The position numbers and the translations under genes were made by a program. DNA of 64,000 bases, from contig CP141730.1 in the NCBI GenBank assembly GCA_035621215.1, positions 1 to 64,000 of the forward strand, written 5' to 3'. This document shows, piece by piece, positions 36,901 to 44,529 of this stretch. The DNA comes from Oscillospiraceae bacterium MB08-C2-2 (lineage in GTDB: Bacteria > Bacillota > Clostridia > Oscillospirales > Ruminococcaceae). The notes under the pieces are model-generated. The model searched no databases. It was given only the letters and a program-made list of their open reading frames with translations, and was not told where the DNA came from. The stretch's first letter is position 1. The number at the start of each line of letters is the position of its first letter.

Positions 36901-37678
36901 TGCGCTTCTCTCCGGAATCTCTAACGATGGCATCAACAATTTGATGAATGTTGCAAAAAGCAATTGGGAGCAGGCCATCGGCCAGTACTGTGACGATCCC
37001 AATAGGGCCATGGAGCTGCTGCACCGTGTAGAGCATGACTTTTATCATGGAGATGGCCCGATTCGTTCTTTTATTGAAAACTTCGCCAAAGACCTCCAAA
37101 CCAATCAGGCGAAGCATGTTTTTGATGAAATGAAGGACTTCCTCAAGGAATACCGCTCCGCTCTGTTCAAGGAGCTGCGACACGCTGTGATTTATCACAA
37201 GAAAGCCATTGAGCCACTTTTGGAGGCAGTGCTCAAGAAGCCCAAAGATGTGAAGGCCCTTGATGATCTGCTTGCCACGCTATCGACCAAATCCGTGAAT
37301 TTATTGCAATGGAGGGATACCCTATGCGCTGATTTTTCCTATAGGATGGGGCAGAAAGGTTTTGTTTACCCGGCAGAAGAGTTTCAAGAACTTTTTGACC
37401 GCTTTTTTTACGCCTGCGGTGAGAACAAATATGATACGATATATGTTAGAGAAACGGTGGGGAATGTCCATGAGAAAATGGATGAAATCATTTGCGACTT
37501 TTATAGTTACCGGATGAAAGCGGCTTGCAACAGCCTGATTTATGGCCTTGGCGCATTGCTGGCCACACAGGCTGACACCGCCCGGAGCGGTGCCCCGGAG
37601 CAAAAACACAAGCGGAAACACCCATTTATCCATCAGAGGCGAAAAAGGAAAAATATATCCACACAATATGAATACTAA
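33932..37678 (+). CDS. MobL/MobP-type relaxase with very long C-terminal region
   Basis: A 1,248-residue protein. The first about 300 residues match the MobL relaxase family: YLGYIEGRPGVEKSDGHGLF, a WSHILSLDEGDA block, and the HUH-like NPHVHLLFYS near residue 223. A Pro/Glu-rich linker at about 405-515 contains an internal duplication (PPEREFFPGPEIEPAAKEEK-like and PPEREVFYFPEIVPAAKERK-like). The remaining about 700 residues are mostly helical with no recognised enzyme motif. It should nick oriT and pilot the strand. The C-terminal region is unusually long and may be a coupling or chaperone domain. Confidence 0.85.
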   Translation: MSSPKLICKSGYLKDITHFFNVLNYAGNKIDRQRIAFTDGTTLEVPADQKIVLTTGQQDSVAAIQLDFKDGGSKRITYEAYSKLTEAKTTTVTVQELETVQDDALLVNTDGKQYHKTEDLDFFRYLGYIEGRPGVEKSDGHGLFGLTGDIPVSEAEELGEQYHDSRKWSHILSLDEGDALRTGFNQRHMWAALVRNKAPVIAKAYNISLENMVINCAYHGNTDNPHVHLLFYSKDPNEGFVKGGKEGMLAATEKLKSTLHNSIFKDDTAALKKEKTLTRDALRDRIKQSLGNLAAKDYSQTELGEKLFALSSDLADLSGKMQYEYLPPAVKVKTDDILRWIIEKDSDMQALYENYLGIQGEMIAQYVADPAKVQKKLEDFAGRFFAPGKGDLKLYHNVIVQAAVSVGDFSPPENVASGEEKNGHSPTVGGELSSGNNDDIPMPGDWDAPPEREFFPGPEIEPAAKEEKSDSPMPPPEVSTGWEDFSFSPEDIPPEREVFYFPEIVPAAKERKKELATQRLELLAGNEQPSYKAMAEFLKDQHGCLNNKAFSKAYRKTLSGIFNPKIPNTSLQESVLGEMEQLRSFEKKEQYSPACKNHIRNVFGMLSSTDGELANSIEAMFEASEAALVNEFGRVATKEYLENFRQNMHSLERTNEAHSYITYFAQTLEDQQYYQLLEAFSEFNRPLNKALYKGFRNLYDDKKNRNELLDVLREIQTISPYLEDDEVNTKVCELVKPLFGTLVQDPEVSPAFEEYKANYGEVLDTYMPEHAVEYKKRLDRTLREVKRLMRPHFSIVQFSKNYEQFVYDQITRDREIHKELNNSLYSSLRQCLTDQDTFSSLLVRRELEQYASTQDQKHLAAVFQYLYNTHQSFHTLVDDTTEAVYRRLKGEMGAEVARTWIEQYKKALFSAESSLSMYWSMGRFANTLSEQYYRQIPSKHKEIMGTLYKAMRYRLGQGLNDSEILAQLQELQKALKEETPDQEQCAKLASALLSGISNDGINNLMNVAKSNWEQAIGQYCDDPNRAMELLHRVEHDFYHGDGPIRSFIENFAKDLQTNQAKHVFDEMKDFLKEYRSALFKELRHAVIYHKKAIEPLLEAVLKKPKDVKALDDLLATLSTKSVNLLQWRDTLCADFSYRMGQKGFVYPAEEFQELFDRFFYACGENKYDTIYVRETVGNVHEKMDEIICDFYSYRMKAACNSLIYGLGALLATQADTARSGAPEQKHKRKHPFIHQRRKRKNISTQYEY

Positions 37679-37694
37679 AAATGAGAGGAAATGA

Positions 37695-38174
37695 ATGATG
37701 AACACACCAAACGAATTAACTATGCAATTCTCCGACTTTGAAAAGCGCTGCCTCGAGCAGCCGGAAACCTACAGCTGCTTTTATTTGCCCGGCAAGATAA
37801 TCTGCTACACCAGCCTAGGGTATCATTACTACGAAATAGAGGAAGGTGAGCAGGATCTCTTTGAGTACGGACTTTTTGAGGAATTTGAATACCTAAAAGA
37901 ATGTCATGGCCTTCCGGAGCTTGTACAAATTAAGCAGCTTGATGCCTTGTCCAAACAGCTGCTGCCCTTTGGTATCGCTCCCGTGTCGGTGGATGTGGAG
38001 AAGGACATATATACCATCTACGTCAAGGAACAGGATACCTATGCTATCGTTAAAGGCCAGCAGCTTGCGTATATCAATGAGAACACACTCCCATCACTGA
38101 CACATGTCAGCGCCAACACCTTTTCCCGAGCTTCATATATCCAACTGGCCGAAGATGGCCATATCATCATCTAA
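37695..38174 (+). CDS. Hypothetical acidic protein of the transfer region
   Basis: A 159-residue soluble, acidic protein (ATG at 37695 after GAGAGGAA; an ATG at 37698 is an alternative). It contains aromatic blocks (YSCFYLPGKIICYTSLGYHY and EYGLFEEFEYLKECHG), but no catalytic motif or membrane segment. The family is not recognised. It sits between relaxase and ArdC-like genes, a zone where anti-restriction or DNA-mimic proteins are common. Its acidity is compatible with a DNA mimic, but that is conjecture. Confidence 0.55.
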   Translation: MMNTPNELTMQFSDFEKRCLEQPETYSCFYLPGKIICYTSLGYHYYEIEEGEQDLFEYGLFEEFEYLKECHGLPELVQIKQLDALSKQLLPFGIAPVSVDVEKDIYTIYVKEQDTYAIVKGQQLAYINENTLPSLTHVSANTFSRASYIQLAEDGHIII

Positions 38175-38202
38175 CCCCATTACATAAACAATCATATCAA
38201 GA

Positions 38203-38235
38203 GAGGCTGCTTTATGGCAGCTTCTTTTCTTTTTC
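38203..38235 (+). terminator. Terminator-like hairpin before the ArdC-like gene
   Basis: GAGGCTGC (38203-38210) pairs with GCAGCTTC (38217-38224), followed by TTTTCTTTTT; the next ATG is 14 bp away. Confidence 0.75.
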
Positions 38236-38248
38236 GGAGGAAAGAAAA

Positions 38249-39205
38249 ATGAAATTTGAAGATTTAAGAAATGTGGTTGAAGATACTATTGAAGCTTATC
38301 AAAGAGATCCAGAAATCATTCCAGAACTGATATGGTACCAAGCTAACTTTAATCGGTACACCTTTAAAAATACAATGTCCATTCATGTTCAAAATCGCTA
38401 TGCCACCCACGTGGCCAGCCAGCAGGAATGGCGCAAACAGGGGTATTCAGTTAAGAGAGGCGAAAAGGGACTTTACATATGGGCACCCGTTATTTCCAAG
38501 AGCTTTGTACGGCCAGACGGCGACCGTGTAGGTATCAGCAATGCCACCGATCAGGAAAAACGAGATATCGCTATCGGGAATATTCCAACCAAAGATACGA
38601 TCGCATACCGGCTGGGTCGTGTCTTTGATATTTCCCAGACCACCTGCCCTCTCGATGATTACCCTCGATTTTATAACAGGGGGTACCAGAATTTTGATCA
38701 TCGGCAGCTTTTTGACAGCCTGCGAATATTTGCAGAAAAATCCCAGTTTAGGGTTGGCTTTGCCGATGCTCATTCCGTTGGCCTTGGTGGATATTATAAC
38801 CCCGGCACCAATGAGATTACGCTGTCCAATCAGCTAAAGGACACCCGCAAGCTATCGGCACTATGTCACGAGCTGTCCCTTGGCTTATTGACCAAGACCA
38901 GCACCCAACCCACAACAGTGAAAGAGTTTGAAGCTGAGGGCCTTTCTGTCATGCTTCTGCATCAATTGGGCCTCCCTGCCGGGGAAGAACATCAACAGAC
39001 CATAACCCAGTGTTACCAAAGGATCGATCAAACAACCTATAGCTTGGAGAGTAGCTTTGACCGGATGCAAAAAGCTTTTCAATTTACAGTCAGAGGGCTG
39101 CAAACAGAGATTGCCCGCATACCGACAGAGGAAACAGTCCCTTTCCGGCAGCAGCAGGAGGCCCAGCGGAATATAAATGCAAATTTTATGCTGGATATGG
39201 ATTAG
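38249..39205 (+). CDS. ArdC-like anti-restriction protein with altered metallopeptidase site
   Basis: A 318-residue protein. Residues about 1-130 match the ArdC N-terminal single-strand-DNA-binding domain (NRYTFKNTMSIHVQNRYATH, then EWRKQGYSVKRGEKGLYIWA). Residues about 150-250 resemble the peptidase-like domain: GYYNPGTNEITLS leads into LCHELSLGLL. The usual HExxH zinc motif reads HELSL, lacking the second histidine, although an FEAEGLS block follows where the third ligand is expected. It probably protects incoming DNA by binding rather than by proteolysis. Confidence 0.75.
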   Translation: MKFEDLRNVVEDTIEAYQRDPEIIPELIWYQANFNRYTFKNTMSIHVQNRYATHVASQQEWRKQGYSVKRGEKGLYIWAPVISKSFVRPDGDRVGISNATDQEKRDIAIGNIPTKDTIAYRLGRVFDISQTTCPLDDYPRFYNRGYQNFDHRQLFDSLRIFAEKSQFRVGFADAHSVGLGGYYNPGTNEITLSNQLKDTRKLSALCHELSLGLLTKTSTQPTTVKEFEAEGLSVMLLHQLGLPAGEEHQQTITQCYQRIDQTTYSLESSFDRMQKAFQFTVRGLQTEIARIPTEETVPFRQQQEAQRNINANFMLDMD

Positions 39206-39332
39206 GAGGGATGTCAACAGCCAAGAGACAGGACCCGGAGCCAACTTTTAAGAACCGAAAGAATAAAGCTAACAGAAAATAGCAGTAAAGATTGACCTGC
39301 CCTTCAAATTTAGATAGAATGGAGTGAGTATT

Positions 39333-40022
39333 ATGCTGAATTTTCTGTATTCAGTGGTGTGGTGGATGGAAACGATTGTTGCAGCGGTTATCACTGGCGT
39401 AGTCGCCTTAGTTGGCTCCTATTTTGCATACTTTGGTAAAACCAAAACTATTCTGGAAAAGATAGAGAATCTTAAATCGAACCTTTCTTCTTCGGGTGAT
39501 TCTCTTTGCAAAGATCATAATCGCCTTTCCAGAGAACATGGGGGACTGGGCGATAAGCTTGATGTTTTGCAGGTCAAACAGGAGCAGTCGATTCGTACCT
39601 CAGACCGAATAATAGAGGTCACACAGGAAACGAAAAATACTGCTCAGAAAGTGTATGACTATACTCTTGAAGAAAAAGCAAAGCAGCAAATGCGATATGA
39701 GGCACTATCCGAAAAACAGAAGAGTCTGGATACATTGGTTACCAATAGCGTGGATTCTATCAAAGGCTTGCACGAGGAGTTTTTGCGTGTCAATCAAGAA
39801 AATCAAAGTAAAGCCGAAGAAATTGATAGACTCAAGCAGCAAAATGAACAATTGACTGAAAAGCTGAATGATTCAAGGAATCAGAACCAAACACTTAACA
39901 GGGAGAATCAAAGTCTCCTTGAGACAAATCAGCGCTTAGGGGATCGGATAGAACAGATGCTCCATCCAGCGCCGAAACCAAAGCCCCGGAGATCTGGCCC
40001 TACTATGGAATTTGACAGATAA
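39333..40022 (+). CDS. Membrane-anchored coiled-coil protein
   Basis: The ATG at 39333 after GGAGTGAG gives 229 residues. One N-terminal helix (about residues 8-32, ETIVAAVITGVVALVGSYFA) is followed by a long heptad-rich coiled coil (residues about 40-210, with LKQQNEQLTEKLNDSRNQNQ) and a Pro/Lys tail. The role is unknown; it precedes virD4. A truncated homologue of its C-terminal half is found at 63810-63962. Confidence 0.65.
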   Translation: MLNFLYSVVWWMETIVAAVITGVVALVGSYFAYFGKTKTILEKIENLKSNLSSSGDSLCKDHNRLSREHGGLGDKLDVLQVKQEQSIRTSDRIIEVTQETKNTAQKVYDYTLEEKAKQQMRYEALSEKQKSLDTLVTNSVDSIKGLHEEFLRVNQENQSKAEEIDRLKQQNEQLTEKLNDSRNQNQTLNRENQSLLETNQRLGDRIEQMLHPAPKPKPRRSGPTMEFDR

Positions 40023-40040
40023 AAAACAGATCAATTTTTT

Positions 40041-40080
40041 AAGCGTCAACTGTGAAAGCAGCTGACGCTTTTATCTTTTT
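40041..40080 (+). terminator. Terminator before virD4
   Basis: AAGCGTCA (40041-40048) pairs with TGACGCTT (40063-40070), with inner CTG/CAG pairing, followed by T-runs; virD4 begins 17 bp later. Confidence 0.8.
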
Positions 40081-40096
40081 AGCAGGAGGATTAATT

Positions 40097-41911
40097 ATGA
40101 AGTCCATTAATCGCTTCAAAACTGCCTTATTTATTTTCTGTTTTATAGGAGTGTATTTCCTTTTCACCATTATATTTTCTCTTTCGGAGATCCTTCGGAA
40201 TTTTAGCTTTGTTACGGTGGTGAGCCGCCTGCCGTTTTTATGGTATGCCAAGTGCATTGTGGCAGCGGGGATTGCCTTTTTGGCTATCAACATGCGCACA
40301 CTGAATATTGCCTCCACCACGGTGGGGGACGGCCAACATGGTAATGCCCGGTGGGCTACTTCCGCCGAAAAGAAAAAAGTCTATTTGAATGTACCCATGG
40401 GCCGTGAGACAGTGCCGGGTCTGGTGATTGGTATTGAGGATGGCCACTGGATTATCGATCCCAGCGACAGCACCGCCTTAATGGTTGCGCCGCCCGGAGC
40501 CGGTAAGACCAAGAACGTATATATTCCAACGGTGGAGTACAACGCCCGGGTGCTGGCTAATACCAAAGGATTAGGAGCAAGTCTGATCCTCACCGACAGC
40601 AAGGGGGAGCTGCTGCGGAGCTGTGGCCAAAATCTGACCAAGGCCGGTTACCGGGTTTTGTACTTGGATTTCCGCAATCCACTTTACAGTTACCGCAACA
40701 ACCTGATCCATAACGTTAATGCAGCCATTGATAAATACAAAGCTGCGGATAATAAGCAGGATAGAGTGCTGTATTATGCAGAGGCAGAGCGCCACGCCAA
40801 AATTGTGGCCAGCTCCATTGTAGATAATGTGGAAACCAGCAACCAAAACGAAACTTCACAATATTTTACCGAAACCTCCAAGGGGCTAATCACCGGCCTG
40901 ATTCTGCTGGTGTCGGAATACGGTGCAGAGAGTGAGCGGCACATCATATCGGTATTTAAGCTTATTATTGAGTTGAATGGCCTAGATGATGGCAGTACAC
41001 AGGATTTGCAGAAGAATAAACTGGATGAACTTCTGGAAAACGTGGACAACGACCGCATCATCAACTTCGTCGGAGCCTCCATGAAGGCTGATGTGCGAAC
41101 CAGCATGAATATTTTTTCTTCGGCGCTGGGGAAGTTGGTATCCTTCATCGATGCTGAGCTGGAGCAATTGGTTTGCGGCCACTCTCCGGAGCTGGATGCC
41201 AAAAGCTTTATTGAGCAGCCTACGGCTATTTTTCTGATCTGCCCGGATGAAAACACAACCCGCCACTTTTTCGCCAGTTTGTTTATCCGCAATCTGATCA
41301 ATGAGCTGATCGGTTATGCAGAAGAGAGAGGCGGCCAGCTTCCACGATCTGTGCTAAATCTCTGGGATGAGTGGGGAAACATGCCGCCCATTAAGGATAT
41401 TGATATTTTGTTTACCGCCGCCCGTAGCCGGGGAATTCGCTCATTGGTTGCTTTGCAAAGCCTCAGCCAGATGGAGCAGCGCTACAGCAAGACTAAGGCA
41501 CAGATCATTAAAGATAGCTGCCAAGTGGTGATGTTTACCTTTGTAGCACCGGCGGCCCGGCCAACAGCGGAGGAATTCAGTAAGGCTCTTGGTGACCAGA
41601 CCGTGCAAAGCGGAAGTATTACCAAAAGCGAAAAGGGAGGCTCTACCACCTTGAGCATGGTGCGAAAGCCCTTGCTATCTCCAGATCAAATAATACATCT
41701 GCGCCGGGGAGAATGGGTGATCAACAAGGCAGGTCACTGGCCGATCCGTTCCCATCTCCCCATTTATCTGGAGTATTTGCCCGAATTTGTCTCCTACAAT
41801 TCGGGGCGTGGCCGGAATAAGATCATGGAGATACAATACCTAACCGGCGATAAGATCCGTAACCAAGTGCACGGTTCTGAGTATGAGCTGGAGGTAGGCA
41901 TGTTCGACTAA
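40097..41911 (+). CDS. virD4: VirD4/TraG coupling protein
   Basis: The ATG at 40097 after GCAGGAGGA gives 604 residues. Two N-terminal membrane helices (about residues 10-30 and 50-68) precede an RecA-like motor: Walker A APPGAGKTK near residue 131 and Walker B LNLWDEWGN near residue 420, with the family's FTAARSRGIRSLVALQSLSQ block. The coupling protein brings the relaxase-DNA complex to the T4SS channel. Confidence 0.95.
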   Translation: MKSINRFKTALFIFCFIGVYFLFTIIFSLSEILRNFSFVTVVSRLPFLWYAKCIVAAGIAFLAINMRTLNIASTTVGDGQHGNARWATSAEKKKVYLNVPMGRETVPGLVIGIEDGHWIIDPSDSTALMVAPPGAGKTKNVYIPTVEYNARVLANTKGLGASLILTDSKGELLRSCGQNLTKAGYRVLYLDFRNPLYSYRNNLIHNVNAAIDKYKAADNKQDRVLYYAEAERHAKIVASSIVDNVETSNQNETSQYFTETSKGLITGLILLVSEYGAESERHIISVFKLIIELNGLDDGSTQDLQKNKLDELLENVDNDRIINFVGASMKADVRTSMNIFSSALGKLVSFIDAELEQLVCGHSPELDAKSFIEQPTAIFLICPDENTTRHFFASLFIRNLINELIGYAEERGGQLPRSVLNLWDEWGNMPPIKDIDILFTAARSRGIRSLVALQSLSQMEQRYSKTKAQIIKDSCQVVMFTFVAPAARPTAEEFSKALGDQTVQSGSITKSEKGGSTTLSMVRKPLLSPDQIIHLRRGEWVINKAGHWPIRSHLPIYLEYLPEFVSYNSGRGRNKIMEIQYLTGDKIRNQVHGSEYELEVGMFD

Positions 41912-41931
41912 AAAAGAAAGGGTGAGTGGCT

Positions 41932-42657
41932 ATGCAAAAAGGCTTTGTAAAGATCAGTAATAGTATCTTTGAGTACGGCTTGACCAGCTCCGAGCTGCTG
42001 GTGTATTGTTATCTCTCCAGCAAATGCTGGCTGCTCCCTTATGTAACGATCAAGCAAAGCACCATTGCAGCCGCTGTGGGGCTCTCCCGTAACACGGTCA
42101 TGGCCGCTTTGGCCGGTCTGGATGAAAAGGAGCTTATTGAAAAACGGCAGCGGTATTTTCGTGGCTATCGTGTATCCAACAGCTATTGTGTTTGCCGACC
42201 ATCGGGCGGCTGGTTCAGGCTCCCAAAAGCAATATTCAGCCTACCAATCAATAAAAGTGATTTTGCCGTGTACCTGTACATACTCCGCTGTGCCAATAAG
42301 AAGGGTAAGGGGTTTCCTTCCACCAGCACCATAGCATATGGCTGTGGCATTTCTGAGCCGAGAATTCGCATGGCCATTAAAGCTCTGTCAAGATTGTGTC
42401 TTCTTCATAAAAAGCACTATTTGAAGCTCTGTGGGGCTTTTGGCTGCAACAATTTTCGAGTACTTACCATCCGGGAGCGGCAAGCGCTTCTAACCCGGTA
42501 TCGCAAAAGAAAGAGACAGTCCATCGCAGAGAAGCTTTGGGCTGCCTTTTTTTCTTTTCAGCGCAAAATGGTGGTGCCGATTACAACACCCAAAATTAGC
42601 AGCGCTGTCTGGCTTTTTTGCGCAAAGCCGGGTCGAGCTGTTTTTTTGAGAATTTAG
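41932..42657 (+). CDS. Two-winged-helix DNA-binding protein (replication-initiator-like)
   Basis: The ATG at 41932 gives 241 residues. Two successive winged-helix units are visible: residues about 18-75 (SELLVYCYLSSKC, then IKQSTIAAAVGLSRNTVMAA) and about 108-165 (SDFAVYLYILRCANKKGKGF, then STSTIAYGCGISEPRIRMAI). The C-terminus is basic (RYRKRKRQ). The paired layout recalls helix-turn-helix proteins beside virD4 in clostridial elements and RepA-type initiators. It may start replication of the element or regulate transfer. Confidence 0.7.
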   Translation: MQKGFVKISNSIFEYGLTSSELLVYCYLSSKCWLLPYVTIKQSTIAAAVGLSRNTVMAALAGLDEKELIEKRQRYFRGYRVSNSYCVCRPSGGWFRLPKAIFSLPINKSDFAVYLYILRCANKKGKGFPSTSTIAYGCGISEPRIRMAIKALSRLCLLHKKHYLKLCGAFGCNNFRVLTIRERQALLTRYRKRKRQSIAEKLWAAFFSFQRKMVVPITTPKISSAVWLFCAKPGRAVFLRI

Positions 42658-42895
42658 GTGGGTAAATAATTGGGCATCTGTATTTATACCCACTTAGGTT
42701 ACGGACAGTAAAGAAAAGAAAATACAGTTATACCTGTAAGTTATATATCTATCCCGGTGAAAACCCAAAGATATTTTGTTTGATTTTCTCCTCAAAATGT
42801 CTCTCAGAAAAGAACAGCCCCTGCGGGTGCGGAGGTGAATGGAGGGCAACGCCCTCCAGAGGGGGACAGCCCCCCTAAAACCTAATTAGGTAAAT
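42656..42895. other. Structured non-coding stretch (possible replication origin or RNA)
   Basis: AGGTGGGTAAATAA (42656-42669) pairs with TTATACCCACTT-type sequence (42684-42695) as a likely terminator. Further on lie two GC-rich hairpins in AT-rich surroundings: GGAGGGC/GCCCTCC (42841-42857) and GGGGG/CCCCC (42861-42875), preceded by CCCCTGCGGGTGCGGAGGTG. No ORF covers them. Roles as a single-strand origin or structured RNA are guesses. Confidence 0.5.
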
Positions 42896-42956
42896 TAGCG
42901 AATGTTTTGTAAAAGCTTAAAATATGCAGGGATTTCAGAGTTCCAGCAATTGCCTC

Positions 42957-42984
42957 TTGTTTTATTTTAGAATTTAGCTATACT
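42957..42984 (+). promoter_or_regulatory. Promoter of the Y-family polymerase gene
   Basis: TTGTTT (42957-42962) and TATACT (42979-42984) are 16 bp apart, and the SOS box begins 7 bp downstream of the -10. Confidence 0.6.
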
Positions 42985-42990
42985 AAACAG

Positions 42991-43002
42991 GAACAAGTGT
43001 TC
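42991..43002. promoter_or_regulatory. LexA/DinR SOS box
   Basis: GAACAAGTGTTC matches the Gram-positive LexA consensus GAAC-RNRY-GTTC at every position. It covers the predicted transcription start of the polymerase gene, so expression should rise on DNA damage. Confidence 0.88.
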
Positions 43003-43023
43003 TTATTTGAGAGGTGAATTGCT

Positions 43024-44265
43024 TTGGATCGCTCTGTTTTGCATGTGGATATGAATAATTTTTACGCATCTGTCGAATGCCTGTACCGCCCGGAGCTGCG
43101 TAAGCTTCCGGTAGCTGTCGGTGGCGATCCAGAGCAGCGCCACGGGATTGTGTTGGCGAAGAACCAAATTGCTAAGCAGTTTGGCGTGCAAACTGGTGAA
43201 GCTTTATGGCAGGCCCGGCAAAAATGTCCTAAGATCGTTTTTGTGCCTCCTAATTTTGATCGTTACTTGCGTTTCAGCCAAATGGCCAGAGACATCTATT
43301 ACAAATATACCGATCAGATAGAGCCGTTCGGCATCGATGAGGCTTGGTTAGATGTAACCGGCAGTACCGGTCTTTACGGCAGCGGGGAAACAATCGCTAA
43401 TAAAATCCGGAATCAGATTAAGGCTGAATTAGGCGTTACGGTTTCTGTTGGAGTAAGTTGGAACAAAATTTTTGCCAAGCTGGGCAGTGATGTTAAAAAG
43501 CCCGATGCTGTAACAATCATTTCCAAAGAAAACTACAAGCAGGTGGCTTGGAGTCTGCCTGCTTCTGATCTGCTCTACGTGGGCAGACAAACCGGTAAAA
43601 AGCTACACCGCCATTACATCGATACCATTGGAGCTATTGCGCAGGAGAATCCGGCATGGCTCAAAGCCCGCTTAGGTAAATGGGGAGAGTTCCTGTGGAC
43701 TTTTGCCAATGGTTATGATATATCCCCCGTGTCCAAGTGTGGGGAAGAGAGTTTTATTAAATCAATCGGCCATAGTCAAACGACTATGCGGGATGTGGAA
43801 AATGAAGAAGAGGTTAAAATGCTGGTCTATGTGCTGGCCGAGAGTGTTGCGGCCCGAATGAGGGAACATGGCTTTAAGGCCCGGACTGTTGCTATCAGTG
43901 TCAGTGATTCTGAGCTTATAGGTTATGGCAAACAAGGGAAAACTAAGCAACCCACCTTGCTGGTAACCGACATTGCTAAAACAGCCATGGAGCTATTCCG
44001 GCAATTGTATCCTTGGAAACATAGCATTCGGAGCGTTGGAATTAAAGCAACTGACTTTATGCTGGATTCTGCACCAGTGCAGCTGGACATATTTGCAGAC
44101 AGTGGCCGAGCCGATAAAGAAGAAAAGATAGAAAGGGCGGTTGATATCCTGCGCCAGCGATTCGGGCCTTACAGTATACAGCGGGGCGTTGTGCTACAGG
44201 ATACCAAGCTCACCGGCTTTGCACCCAAAACCGATCACGTTATTCACCCGATAAGTTTTTTCTAG
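43024..44265 (+). CDS. dinB: Y-family DNA polymerase (Pol IV/UmuC-like)
   Basis: A 413-residue translesion polymerase. The catalytic palm has HVDMNNFYASVE (residues 7-18, first metal aspartate), GIDEAWLDVTG near residue 104 (second acidic pair), and SVGVSWNKIFAKLGSD near 141. The C-terminal little-finger domain is present. The TTG start follows GAGAGGTGA. An SOS box lies upstream. Polymerases of this type are frequent on Firmicute mobile elements, where they may help repair or raise mutation during transfer. Confidence 0.92.
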   Translation: MDRSVLHVDMNNFYASVECLYRPELRKLPVAVGGDPEQRHGIVLAKNQIAKQFGVQTGEALWQARQKCPKIVFVPPNFDRYLRFSQMARDIYYKYTDQIEPFGIDEAWLDVTGSTGLYGSGETIANKIRNQIKAELGVTVSVGVSWNKIFAKLGSDVKKPDAVTIISKENYKQVAWSLPASDLLYVGRQTGKKLHRHYIDTIGAIAQENPAWLKARLGKWGEFLWTFANGYDISPVSKCGEESFIKSIGHSQTTMRDVENEEEVKMLVYVLAESVAARMREHGFKARTVAISVSDSELIGYGKQGKTKQPTLLVTDIAKTAMELFRQLYPWKHSIRSVGIKATDFMLDSAPVQLDIFADSGRADKEEKIERAVDILRQRFGPYSIQRGVVLQDTKLTGFAPKTDHVIHPISFF

Positions 44266-44278
44266 GAGGCACTAGACT

Positions 44279-44518
44279 ATGTCAAGCAAGGTTTTTGTGG
44301 ATGTGACAGCCAGTTTTGACATAAACGGAAACATCCTCCCGCTGGCGATCCAGTGGGAGGATGGGAGGGAATTTGAAATAGACAGAATTCTGGATGTGCG
44401 GCCAGCCGCCAGCTTAAAGGCAGGAGGCTGCGGTATCCGATATACTTGCCGGATCTCAGGCAAACAACGCTTTCTTTTTTTGGAGGAAAACCGCTGGTTT
44501 GTGGAGGGCAAAGGATAA
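44279..44518 (+). CDS. Small conserved partner of the Y-family polymerase
   Basis: A 79-residue soluble protein, 13 bp after dinB with ribosome site AGGAGGC. The pattern VFVDVTASFDINGNILPLAI then IQWEDGREFEIDRILDVRPA suggests a small beta-barrel or sheet. Its position suggests co-expression with the polymerase under SOS control. I recognise it only as a frequent neighbour of such polymerases, not as a known fold or function. Confidence 0.6.
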   Translation: MSSKVFVDVTASFDINGNILPLAIQWEDGREFEIDRILDVRPAASLKAGGCGIRYTCRISGKQRFLFLEENRWFVEGKG

Positions 44519-44529
44519 TTACTCAAAGA

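Noticed and set aside
36485-37198. 237-codon minus-strand frame opposite the relaxase
   Set aside because: Shadow frame without ribosome site.
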